DNA from: CAZQVN01 sp964596775
GTDB lineage: Bacteria > Eisenbacteria > RBG-16-71-46 > JABDJR01 > JAWXBZ01
NCBI GenBank assembly: GCA_964596775.1
Contig: CAZQVN010000030.1
Coordinates: 1 to 42,759, forward strand
Length of the DNA: 42,759 bases
Direction: 5' to 3'
The position numbers and the translations under genes are program-made. The notes under the pieces were generated by a model. It was not told the DNA's origin. It did no database searches and saw only the letters and a list, made by a program, of their open reading frames with translations. Below are positions 8,147 through 15,532 of the stretch, in pieces. Numbering within the stretch: position 1 is the stretch's first letter; each line of letters starts with the position of its first letter.

Positions 8147-8517
8147 GCACGCTTCCGTTCCGGGCCCAGATGGTGGCCGCGTTCCTGGCCCTCGGCATGT
8201 TCCTGATGGCCGTCGATCTCGTCCGGCGGCACAAGCTCAAGGAGGAGTACTCGCTGCTCTGGATCGCCGTCACCGCGGCGATGGCGCTGCTGGCGTTCTG
8301 GGGCGACCTGCTGATCGGTCTCACGAGCCTGATCGGCGCGATGAACGCGAACTCCGTCATCTTCCTGTTCGGCCTCGGCTTCCTGACGCTGGTGGCCGTG
8401 CACTATTCCATCCGCCTGTCCGACCTGACGGACCGCAACAAGGACCTGGCCCAGGCCGTGGCCATCCTCACGATGGAAGTGGAGACGCTCCGGAAGGAGC
8501 GGTCGCCGGGAGCCTGA
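8143..8517 (+). CDS. DUF2304 membrane protein
   Basis: A 124-residue protein with three hydrophobic segments (about 10-27, 38-60 and 72-90) separated by charged turns, including VRRHKLKEEYSLLWI, which is characteristic of DUF2304. A short coiled-coil-like tail follows (LTDRNKDLAQAVAILTMEVETL). Members of this family sit beside GT2 glycosyltransferases in polysaccharide loci and are thought to support them at the membrane; their chemistry is unknown. The GTG start overlaps the GT2 stop (GTGA), and a strong Shine-Dalgarno lies at 8129-8137. Confidence 0.88.
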   Translation: MSTLPFRAQMVAAFLALGMFLMAVDLVRRHKLKEEYSLLWIAVTAAMALLAFWGDLLIGLTSLIGAMNANSVIFLFGLGFLTLVAVHYSIRLSDLTDRNKDLAQAVAILTMEVETLRKERSPGA

Positions 8518-8524
8518 GCGGCTC

Positions 8525-9448
8525 ATGATCGACCGCGACCGGACGGACGGAGGCCGCGCCGGCCGGGGTACGCCCGGACCGGGGGGAGTCGCCCGCGTCG
8601 AGAACGTGTTCACGGTCGACGTCGAGGACTGGTATCACCTGAAGATCGACGCGATCGAAACGTGGGGGAGCCACGAGCGGCGCGTCGAGGTGGGCACCGA
8701 CATCCTCCTCGATATGATGGGCCGCCACGGGGTGAAGGGCACGTTCTTCATCCTCGCCTACGTGGCCGAAACGACCCCCGATGTCGTCCGGCGGATCGCC
8801 GCGGCGGGTCACGAGATCGCGTCGCACGGCTACAATCACCAACTCGTTTACCGGCAGGACGAGGCCGGTTTCGAAGCGGATCTCCGGAAGTCGATCGGCC
8901 TGATCGGAGATCTCACCGGCACCGACATCCGCGGCTACCGCGCTTCGTCGTTCAGCGCCTCGCCGAAGACCCCCTGGTTCTGGGACGTCCTGGCCCGGAA
9001 CGGCATCACCTGGGACTCGAGCACGTTCCCGGTGCTCAACGCGTTCTACGGCGGCCTCAAGGTCGATCCCGCGCCGCACCTCATGCCCGCGCACGACATC
9101 GTGGAGATTCCGATCGCGCCGGTGCCGGTCCTCGGCGTTCCGGTGCCGTTTTCCGGCGGGTTCTACTTCCGGCTCCACTCGGAGGGGTTTCTCGAAGGCG
9201 CCGAGCGGAAGCTCAACGCCGCCGGCCGGTCGGCCATCTACTACGTGCACCCGTGGGAGTACGACATGGACCAGCCGCGGATGGACCTGGCGCCGCACTG
9301 GCGCTTCTTCCGCTACCACCGGATGGGCGCGATGGCCCGGGTCACCGAGCGGACGCTGGCCCGCGGGCGGTTCCGGACGATGGGGGACGTGGCCGCGGAG
9401 GTGCGGGGCGGTGAGAAGCCGGGGCTCGCCACCCGGTCCGGCGCATGA
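8525..9448 (+). CDS. Polysaccharide deacetylase (NodB fold, DUF3473 tail; XrtA-type)
   Basis: A 307-residue carbohydrate esterase family 4-like protein. NodB motifs: FTVDVEDWYH (D32, D35), SHGYNH with H101 and H105 as metal ligands, and RGYRASSFS at 136-144. The C-terminal part (YYVHPWEYDMDQPR, then HWRFFRYHRMG) matches the DUF3473 tail of deacetylases found in exosortase A (XrtA) exopolysaccharide loci. It should remove N-acetyl groups from an aminosugar polymer or precursor. No signal peptide is visible. The ATG at 8525 lacks a good ribosome-binding site and the first 27 residues are low in complexity, so GTG 8605 is an alternative start. No exosortase or PEP-CTERM substrate lies in this window. 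Confidence 0.88.
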   Translation: MIDRDRTDGGRAGRGTPGPGGVARVENVFTVDVEDWYHLKIDAIETWGSHERRVEVGTDILLDMMGRHGVKGTFFILAYVAETTPDVVRRIAAAGHEIASHGYNHQLVYRQDEAGFEADLRKSIGLIGDLTGTDIRGYRASSFSASPKTPWFWDVLARNGITWDSSTFPVLNAFYGGLKVDPAPHLMPAHDIVEIPIAPVPVLGVPVPFSGGFYFRLHSEGFLEGAERKLNAAGRSAIYYVHPWEYDMDQPRMDLAPHWRFFRYHRMGAMARVTERTLARGRFRTMGDVAAEVRGGEKPGLATRSGA

Positions 9449-10659
9449 GCGCCTCCATCCTCGTCGTCGGTTCCGGCATCTACGGCGTCACCGCCGCGCT
9501 CGAACTCCACCGGCGCGGCCACTCCGTCACGCTCACCGACCCGGGCCCGCTCCCGCACCCCGACGCCGCGTCCACCGACATCTCCAAGGTGATCCGCATG
9601 GACTACGGCGCGGACCTGTTCTACATGGAGATGATGGAGGAGGCGTTTCCGCTGTGGGATCAATGGAACCGCGAGTGGGGCGAGCCGCTGTATCACGAAA
9701 CGGGATTCACGATCATGAGCTCGGCGGCGATGGCGCCGGGAACGTTCGAAGGGGATTCCCTGCGGCTGCTCGAGGAGCGCGGTCACCGGGTGGAACGCCT
9801 GACCGGCGCGCAACTGAGGGAACGCTGCCCCGTCTGGACGGGGGAGCGGTTCATCGAGGGGTACCACAACCCGCGGGCCGGCTGGGCCGAAAGCGGCAAC
9901 GTGGTCCGGAAGCTCATCCGGCGGGCCCGGGACGAAGGGGTGATCCTCCGCGAGGGAGTCCGGATGGCGGGCCTCATGGAGACGGACAGCCGCGTGACCG
10001 GCATCGTGACGACGGACGGTGAGCGCATCACCGCGGACGAATCGGTGATCGCCGCCGGCGCCTGGACACCGGTGCTGCTGCCGCAACTTTCGGAGATGAT
10101 GTGGCCGGTCGGCCAGCCGGTGTTCCATTTCCGCGTGCCGGAGCCGGCGCGGTTTCGGCCTCCGCACTTTTCCGTGTGGGCGGCCGACCTGCCCCGGGCC
10201 GGCTGGTACGGCTTTCCGGCGCTCGCCGACGGCACGCTGAAGGTGGCGAATCACGGCGTCGGCCGGAGGGTGCACCCGGGCGACCCCCGCGTCGTGGATC
10301 CGGCGGCGGAGGCGGTGTTCCGCTCCTTTCTCCGCGACACGTTTCCATCGATCGCCGACGCTCCGGTGGCCGGCACGCGCCTCTGTCTCTACTGCGATTC
10401 CTGGGACGGCAATTTCTACATCGACCGCGACCCGGACCGCCCCGGCCTGTCGGTATCGGCCGGCGGAAGCGGTCACGCGTTCAAGTTCGCGCCGCTGCTC
10501 GGCGGGATCCTCGCCGACGTGATCGAGGGAAAGCCCAACCCCCGGGCGGCGCGGTTCGCCTGGCGGAAACCCGGGGACGTGGCCTGGGAGGACGCGCGGA
10601 ACATGACAGGAGCGTCGCGGTTCCCTGCGTCTCTCTTGCCCCCTGGCCACTCTGGATAG
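9445..10659 (+). CDS. FAD-dependent oxidoreductase, DAO / monomeric sarcosine oxidase-like
   Basis: A 404-residue flavoprotein. The N-terminal dinucleotide-binding motif is VVGSGIYGVTAALEL, then an acidic residue after the second strand. SKVIRMDYG resembles the substrate-side loop of monomeric sarcosine oxidase and N-methyltryptophan oxidase. Near the end C314 in RLCLYC sits where sarcosine oxidase links FAD covalently (Cys315), and SAGGSGHAFKFAPLLG is the typical C-terminal FAD motif. It probably oxidises a secondary or primary amine with release of hydrogen peroxide. Its place at the end of a glycan operon (ATGA overlap with the deacetylase) is unusual and suggests an amine-bearing sugar or amino acid substituent as substrate; that is inference. 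Confidence 0.88.
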   Translation: MSASILVVGSGIYGVTAALELHRRGHSVTLTDPGPLPHPDAASTDISKVIRMDYGADLFYMEMMEEAFPLWDQWNREWGEPLYHETGFTIMSSAAMAPGTFEGDSLRLLEERGHRVERLTGAQLRERCPVWTGERFIEGYHNPRAGWAESGNVVRKLIRRARDEGVILREGVRMAGLMETDSRVTGIVTTDGERITADESVIAAGAWTPVLLPQLSEMMWPVGQPVFHFRVPEPARFRPPHFSVWAADLPRAGWYGFPALADGTLKVANHGVGRRVHPGDPRVVDPAAEAVFRSFLRDTFPSIADAPVAGTRLCLYCDSWDGNFYIDRDPDRPGLSVSAGGSGHAFKFAPLLGGILADVIEGKPNPRAARFAWRKPGDVAWEDARNMTGASRFPASLLPPGHSG

Positions 10660-10665
10660 GACAAT
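10636..10665 (+). promoter_or_regulatory. Weak candidate promoter before the DUF2007 gene
   Basis: TTGCCC at 10636 and GACAAT at 10660 are separated by 18 bases, each a 4/6 match to the sigma70 consensus. It overlaps the end of the oxidoreductase gene. It could start the DUF2007-pepF pair, but matches of this quality arise by chance. Confidence 0.25.
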
Positions 10666-10725
10666 GGTCGCCGCGGCCCGAAAGTGCCGGGTTGAACTCG
10701 TATCCACCGAAAGGGGGAAGACCCC

Positions 10726-11016
10726 GTGAATCTCGACGACGCGGTTGTCCTGAAAAAGTTCTACAACCTGGAGGAGGCGAATCTCGCGGCCTCCGTTCTG
10801 CGCGACCGCGGCATCGAGTGCGAGGTTCTCTCCGATGACGCCGGCGGAGCGTATCCGATGCTTCACCTGACCACCGGCATCCGGCTGATCGTCGACCGGA
10901 GTGCCGAAGAGTCCTGCCGGGACATCCTGGACGCGATCGGGGAGATTTCCGAAGAGGAACTGAACCGCCAGGCGGAAGCCGCCGGCGCCGAGAATGCAGA
11001 GGAGGACGAAGCGTGA
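10726..11016 (+). CDS. DUF2007-type small protein (putative signal-transducing protein family)
   Basis: A 96-residue acidic protein from GTG 10726 with an AAGGGGGAAG ribosome-binding site. The pattern (LKKFYNLEEANLAASVLRDRGIECEV, then a residue bridge to GIRLIVDRSAEESCRDIL) fits DUF2007, a small alpha-beta domain often annotated as a putative signal transducer and related in fold to PII-like ferredoxin-type domains. The C-terminal 20 residues are Glu/Ala-rich and probably disordered. It overlaps the oligoendopeptidase gene by GTGA. Function unknown. Confidence 0.8.
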   Translation: MNLDDAVVLKKFYNLEEANLAASVLRDRGIECEVLSDDAGGAYPMLHLTTGIRLIVDRSAEESCRDILDAIGEISEEELNRQAEAAGAENAEEDEA

Positions 11017-12818
11017 GCGGTCCGGTTCTGAAGAGAAGCGAAGTGCCCGTCGGTCACACCTGGGACCTGTCCCGGATCTTTCCGACGGTGGACGCCTGGA
11101 GCGCGGAAATGAAGACGCTGGCCGCCGACCTGGAAGCGTTGCGGGCCTTTGAGGGCACGCTGTCGAAGGGGCCGGCCCGCCTGCTCGAATGGTTCACGGC
11201 GAGCGAGGCGCTGCATCGCCGGCTCGAGGCGATGTTTCTCTACCCGCGCCTGGCCTGGCAGGAGGACCTGACGGATACCGCCTGGGCCGCGCGCAAGGAC
11301 TCCGCCGCCGGACTGTACACCCGGGGGCTGTCGATGATGGCGTTCGCCGAGCCGGAGATCGCCGCCATCGGCATGGACACGCTGGCGACGTGGATGAAGG
11401 ACGAACCGAAGCTCGCGGTGTACGCGCACTGGTTCGATGCGCTGGAGCGGTCGCGGGAGCATCTCCGTTCCGCGGAGGTGGAGGGGATTCTCGGCCGGCT
11501 CCAGGAGTCGTTCGAGTCCGCCGAGGAGATCCACAGCATCCTGACCGACGGCGACCTGACGTTCGACCCGGCCACGGATTCGCAGGGGAAGTCCGTGGAT
11601 CTCGTCCAGGGCAACTACCATCCGATCCTCGACGGCTCCGACCGTGAACTGCGCCGGACCGCCTGGGAAAACTACATGGACCGCCACCTCGCGTTTTCGG
11701 GAACGTTCGCCCGCTGCCTGGCCACCGGCGTCAAACATCACACGTTCAATGCCCGGGTGCGCGGGTACTCGTCGTGCCTGGAGGCGTCGCTCAAGCCGCA
11801 CAACGTGCCGCTGTCCGTGTATCACGGCCTGATCGACACGTACCGCAGGCACCTGCCGGTCTGGCACCGCTACTGGGCCGTCCGGCGGAAGCTGCTCGGG
11901 TACGACACCCTGCACGAGTACGACGTCCGCGCGCCGCTGGTCACGAAGAGCCCCGAGGTGTCCTTCGAGCAGGCGGTGGACTGGATCTCGGCCGGGATGA
12001 AGCCGCTAGGCCCCGACTACGTGGAGGCGATGCGCCGCGGCTGCCTCGAGGAGCGCTGGGTCGACCGGAGCCCGAACCGCGGCAAGCACGCCGGCGCCCA
12101 TTCCTCGGGGCTGCCGGGAACGCCGCCGTTCATCCTGATGCACTACACCGACGACCTGAACAGCCTGTCGACGCTGGCCCATGAGCTCGGCCACTCCATG
12201 CACTCGTACTTCACCTGGAAGACGCAGCCCTACGTGTACACGAACTACTCGACGTTCGTGGCCGAGGTGGCGTCGAACTTCAACCAGGCCCTGACCCGGG
12301 CGCACCTGTTGTCCATCAATCCCGACCGCGATTTCCAGATCGCCGTGATCGAGGAGGCGATGTCCAACTTTCACCGCTACTTTTTCATCATGCCCGCCCT
12401 GGCGCAGCTGGAACTCGCGCTCCACGAGAGGACCGAGCAGGGAGAGGGGCTGACCGCGGACCTGATGATCGACCTGATGGCCGGCTTCTTCAAGGAGGCC
12501 TACGGAAAGGAAGTCGTCGTGGACCACCGCCGCTGCGGAATCACCTGGGCTACGTTCCCGATCCACATGTACCTCAACTTCTACGTCTTCCAGTACGCCA
12601 CCGGAGTCTCGGCCGCCCACGCCCTGGCCGCCGACATCCTCGCCGGCAAGCCCGGCGCCGTGGACAACTACCGCTCCTTCCTGTCCGCCGGCTGCTCCGT
12701 GTACCCGATCGACGCCCTGAAGATGGCCGGCGTGGACATGACATCCACAAGCCCGGTGGAAAAAACGTTCGGAATCCTCGAGGGATACGTAAAAAAACTG
12801 GAGTCGTTCGCGGAGTAG
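11013..12818 (+). CDS. pepF: Oligoendopeptidase F (M3 family zinc peptidase)
   Basis: A 601-residue cytoplasmic metallopeptidase that cleaves short peptides (about 7-17 residues in characterised members). The zinc site is HELGH at 390-394 with E418 in FVAEVASNFN as third ligand, the spacing expected for M3. N-terminal landmarks of the PepF branch are present (WDLSRIFPTVDAW; later LAHELGHSMHSYFTW and YATGVSAAHALA). The GTG start at 11013 has GGAGG at 11001-11005 and overlaps the preceding stop. Length is normal. It likely recycles peptides; nothing ties it functionally to the DUF2007 partner beyond co-transcription. Confidence 0.95.
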   Translation: MSGPVLKRSEVPVGHTWDLSRIFPTVDAWSAEMKTLAADLEALRAFEGTLSKGPARLLEWFTASEALHRRLEAMFLYPRLAWQEDLTDTAWAARKDSAAGLYTRGLSMMAFAEPEIAAIGMDTLATWMKDEPKLAVYAHWFDALERSREHLRSAEVEGILGRLQESFESAEEIHSILTDGDLTFDPATDSQGKSVDLVQGNYHPILDGSDRELRRTAWENYMDRHLAFSGTFARCLATGVKHHTFNARVRGYSSCLEASLKPHNVPLSVYHGLIDTYRRHLPVWHRYWAVRRKLLGYDTLHEYDVRAPLVTKSPEVSFEQAVDWISAGMKPLGPDYVEAMRRGCLEERWVDRSPNRGKHAGAHSSGLPGTPPFILMHYTDDLNSLSTLAHELGHSMHSYFTWKTQPYVYTNYSTFVAEVASNFNQALTRAHLLSINPDRDFQIAVIEEAMSNFHRYFFIMPALAQLELALHERTEQGEGLTADLMIDLMAGFFKEAYGKEVVVDHRRCGITWATFPIHMYLNFYVFQYATGVSAAHALAADILAGKPGAVDNYRSFLSAGCSVYPIDALKMAGVDMTSTSPVEKTFGILEGYVKKLESFAE

Positions 12819-12882
12819 CGGCCGCGAATTGCCGGCCACCATCGCCGGATCATAGGACCCGTAAACTGGCCAGCGTTGACGC

Positions 12883-12918
12883 GCCCCTCCAACTGGGCCC
12901 GGACCCAGTCGGAGGGGC
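12883..12918 (+). repeat. Hairpin with 15-bp arms
   Basis: GCCCCTCC (12883-12890) and ACTGGG (12892-12897) pair with CCCAGT (12904-12909) and GGAGGGGC (12911-12918), with one A/C mismatch and a 6-base loop CCCGGA. No T-run follows, so it is not a simple intrinsic terminator for pepF (65 bases upstream). It could be a Rho-assisted terminator, an RNA-processing stem or part of a repeat element. Confidence 0.7.
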
Positions 12919-12995
12919 AAGGTCGTGCCCCTTATCAGCACGGCCACCACGCAACCACAGGAGCCGCCCCCCACCAAAAAGCGAGGCCGCGTCAA

Positions 12996-13140
12996 GCGGT
13001 CCGGGCGTCGTTCTCTTCCGAGGGGGCGTCGCGGAGCCGGCGGAGCCAGGATGGCGGAGCCGTGCGGAGCGCCGAGCGGAGTCGAGGCAGGGATGCCGAG
13101 ACGCAGCGTCCCCCGAGGAGGAGAACGGCGTCCGGACCGC
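12996..13140 (+). repeat. Long imperfect inverted repeat (33-base arms)
   Basis: Arm 12996-13028 (begins GCGGTCCGG, ends GAGGGGGCG) is complementary to 13108-13140 at 26 of 33 positions, and three of the seven mismatches would be G-U pairs in RNA. The loop of about 79 bases is itself rich in GGAGCC repeats. The same left arm matches the second tandem copy at 13168-13200 at 27 of 33 positions, so two alternative stems are possible. Confidence 0.65.
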
Positions 13141-13238
13141 AGAAGCACGTGAGCCGACAAGCGGAACGTCCCCCGAGGAGGAGAACGACGTCCGGACCGC
13201 AGCAGCACGTGAGCCGACAGCGACCCACGTGAGCCGAA
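13107..13238 (+). repeat. 60-bp tandem repeat, two copies plus partial third
   Basis: Copies begin at 13107 and 13167 (CGTCCCCCGAGGAGGAGAAC…), with only two substitutions and a one-base indel across about 55 bases. Each ends with CACGTGAGCCGA, at 13146 and 13206; a third CACGTGAGCCGA follows at 13226. CACGTG is itself palindromic. No spacer variation or further copies are seen, so this is not a CRISPR array. Confidence 0.8.
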
Positions 13239-13249
13239 ATGCGAAGCCA

Positions 13250-13278
13250 TTGCCAGATCACCCCCGTAACGGTATTAT
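13250..13278 (+). promoter_or_regulatory. Sigma70-type promoter of the ATP-grasp/GGT cluster
   Basis: TTGCCA (13250-13255), a 17-base spacer and TATTAT (13273-13278) each match the consensus at 5 of 6 positions. They lie in an AT-rich island (13270-13307) in otherwise GC-rich DNA. A second -35-like TTGACC at 13283 has no well-spaced -10. The expected start is near 13285, giving a leader of about 90 bases to the ATG at 13376, with AGGAGAG at 13363-13369 as ribosome-binding site. Confidence 0.65.
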
Positions 13279-13375
13279 CTATTTGACCTCAAAATACTTA
13301 CGATATCTCCGGGGGCCGCCGGCGTCGGAGAATTCCCGATGTCCTCCCGACCCTCCGGGAGCAGGAGAGTGACCA

Positions 13376-15532
13376 ATGAAAGTGGCCATTGTTTTCAACC
13401 GCGAGAGCAGGAACGTCATCAACATATTCGGCACGCCGAACCAGGAAAAGATCGGGATGAAGACGATCACCCGGCTGGCGAACGCCCTGAAACAGGGAGG
13501 GCACCAGGTCACCGCCATCGAGGGGGACAAGGACCTGATCAGCCGCCTCGAGGAGTTCATGCCCCGAGTCGTCAAGCACGAGAGACCCGGCATGGTGTTC
13601 AACGTGTCCTACGGGATCCAGGGGCAGGCCCGTTATACGCACGTGCCGAGCATCCTCGAGATGGTCGGCATCCCCTACGTGGCCTCGGGGCCGCTGGCGC
13701 ATTCCCTGGCGCTCGACAAGGTCGTCACCAAAATGATCCTCCGCCAGCACGGACTGCCGACTCCCGAGTTCGCGGTGGTGGATTCCGTGGATACCCCGGT
13801 CGAGGGGCTCAAGTACCCGCTGATCGTCAAGCCGAAGAACGAGGCCGTGTCGTTCGGTCTCCGTGTCGTGAACAGCGACGAGGAGCTGCGCGAGGGGGTC
13901 CGGGTCATCCTCGACAAGTACAGGCAGCCGGTTCTCGTGGAGCGCTTCATTTCCGGGCGCGAGGTCAACGTCGGCATCCTCGGCAATGCGCCGCCGGAGG
14001 CGCTGCCTCCGGTGGAACTGAACTTCGGCACCGAGGGCCCGGCCATCTACACGTACGAGGACAAGACCGGCCGGAGCGGCCGGAGCATCACGCACACCTG
14101 CCCGGCTCCGATCAGCCCGGAGCTCGACCAGAGATCCCGCGAACTCTCGGTCAAGGCGTTCCAGGCTCTCGGCTGCTACGACTGCGCCCGCGTGGACATG
14201 CGCCTCGACGCGGACAACAACCTCTACATTCTCGAAATCAACAGCCTGCCGAGTCTCGGCGAGCACGGCTCCTATCTCATCGGCGCCCAGGCGGTCGGTC
14301 TCGACTTTACCGCGTTCATCAATCGCCTCGTGGAAGTGGCCAGCGCCCGCTATTTCGGAACGCCCAGCCCGCCGCGGGTCGAGGCGTCGTCTCAGGATCC
14401 CTCCGCCCGCGCGGTCAGCTTCATCACCCAGCGCCGCGACGAAATGGAAGGTTCCGTGCGCGACTGGAGCCGGCAGGCGAGCCGGAGCATGGACCCGATC
14501 GGCATCCAGCACGCCGGGGTCCGTCTGGACCGCACGTTCGGCGACCTCGGCCTGACCCGCGTCGACGAACTCACGAACTGGTCCTCCACGTGGATGTGGC
14601 AGACGGCGGCCGGGCTCGACAACGGAACCCTGTTCATCGGCAACCTCGACGTTCCCATCGAGGTGGAGATGCCCCGTCAGCCGTTCCGGCGCGACCCGGA
14701 GTGGCTGTACGGCGAGGGGATCGGCTCCTCCCGCGCCCCGCTCGTGATGCTGCAGTACGCGCTCCGATCGCTCCGGGGACTCCGCCGCCTCCGTCGGACG
14801 CCGATCGGGGTCCTCTACTACGCGGACGAGGGGATCGGAGGGCGGCATTCCGCGGCGGCGATCCGCAAGGCGGCCAGGCGCGCGGCGCGGGTCATCGTGC
14901 TGCGCCCGGGCAACCCCGGCGATATCGTCATCACCAAGCGGCGCGGACACCGGCGCTATCGACTTCGCGTGGAAGGGGACAGCGTCCGCCCGGGCCGGCT
15001 TTCGAAGAAGCCGGACACGCTCCGCTGGACGACGTCGCGGCTGGAGAAGATCGCCGAGCTGACGTCGGCGCCGGGGCGCGTGTCGGTGTCCACGCTGGAC
15101 CTCGCCACCGAGCGGATGTCGATGCGCCTGCCGCACATCGTCACCGGGACGATCATCATGACCTATCCGAAGGCGGAAAAGGCGAACGAAACCGAGCAGA
15201 GGATGCGGGACATCCTCGGCCGCGGCGGGCCGCACTGGGAGCTGGAACTCGATTCCGACCGGCCGCCGATGAACGAAACGCCGGAAACGCTCGGGCTGTA
15301 CCGCCAGTTCGCGGAAGTGGCGGCGGACCTCGAGATTCCGCTGAAGCGGGACTCGTCGACCTGGCCTTCCGCGGGAGGCTTGATCCCGGAGGGCATTCCG
15401 GTTCTCTGCGGGGTTGGTCCGGTGGCGCGGGAACTGCGCACCCCGAACGAGTCGGTGCAGCGGATCTCCCTGATCCAGCGCACGCTCGTTCTCGCTGAGT
15501 TTCTCGCCCGGCGGCTGGAGAGCGTGCAGTGA
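13376..15532 (+). CDS. D-Ala-D-Ala-ligase-like ATP-grasp ligase fused to a degenerate M20-peptidase domain
   Basis: A 718-residue fusion. Residues 1 to about 320 are a Ddl-type ATP-grasp: FNVSYGIQGQ and GIPYVASG near the N-terminal domain, the ATP-binding YPLIVKPKNEAVSFG, VERFISGREVNVG, and the magnesium residues D274, E287 and N289 in RVDMRLD…ILEINSLPSL. Residues about 375-718 follow the M20 peptidase layout, with the dimerisation domain in the middle and GVGPVAREL near the end. All expected metal ligands are changed: HxD is N423-L-D425, GxGxxD has S451, DEE is D484-E485-G486, the EP position is R510 and the final His is R688. It should join a carboxylate to an amine using ATP; the M20 part probably binds a peptide-like substrate or dimerises. 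The stop overlaps the GGT start (GTGA). Confidence 0.87.
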   Translation: MKVAIVFNRESRNVINIFGTPNQEKIGMKTITRLANALKQGGHQVTAIEGDKDLISRLEEFMPRVVKHERPGMVFNVSYGIQGQARYTHVPSILEMVGIPYVASGPLAHSLALDKVVTKMILRQHGLPTPEFAVVDSVDTPVEGLKYPLIVKPKNEAVSFGLRVVNSDEELREGVRVILDKYRQPVLVERFISGREVNVGILGNAPPEALPPVELNFGTEGPAIYTYEDKTGRSGRSITHTCPAPISPELDQRSRELSVKAFQALGCYDCARVDMRLDADNNLYILEINSLPSLGEHGSYLIGAQAVGLDFTAFINRLVEVASARYFGTPSPPRVEASSQDPSARAVSFITQRRDEMEGSVRDWSRQASRSMDPIGIQHAGVRLDRTFGDLGLTRVDELTNWSSTWMWQTAAGLDNGTLFIGNLDVPIEVEMPRQPFRRDPEWLYGEGIGSSRAPLVMLQYALRSLRGLRRLRRTPIGVLYYADEGIGGRHSAAAIRKAARRAARVIVLRPGNPGDIVITKRRGHRRYRLRVEGDSVRPGRLSKKPDTLRWTTSRLEKIAELTSAPGRVSVSTLDLATERMSMRLPHIVTGTIIMTYPKAEKANETEQRMRDILGRGGPHWELELDSDRPPMNETPETLGLYRQFAEVAADLEIPLKRDSSTWPSAGGLIPEGIPVLCGVGPVARELRTPNESVQRISLIQRTLVLAEFLARRLESVQ

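Larger units (their letters stand above)
12819..13249 (+). other. Structured non-coding region
   Basis: A long gap between pepF and the ATP-grasp cluster. ORFs here are Arg/Pro-rich with no family features and are judged chance. It contains a hairpin at 12883-12918, an inverted repeat (12996-13028 against 13108-13140 and again 13168-13200), two 60-bp tandem copies, three CACGTGAGCCGA boxes, and repeated GGCGGAGCC words in between. It may be an untranslated RNA, a leader, or a dispersed genomic repeat. Confidence 0.6.

Noticed and set aside
8525..9448. Exosortase/PEP-CTERM locus
   Set aside because: The deacetylase is of the XrtA-linked type, but no exosortase, PEP-CTERM tail or other xrt gene is present in the window.
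13107..13238. CRISPR-like spacing of the tandem repeat
   Set aside because: Only two copies, the whole 60-bp period is conserved so there are no variable spacers, and no cas gene is near.
12876..13250. Arg-rich ORFs on both strands in the repeat region
   Set aside because: They translate the 60-bp repeat and GGAGCC words into low-complexity peptides with no family features or ribosome-binding sites; the region is better read as non-coding.
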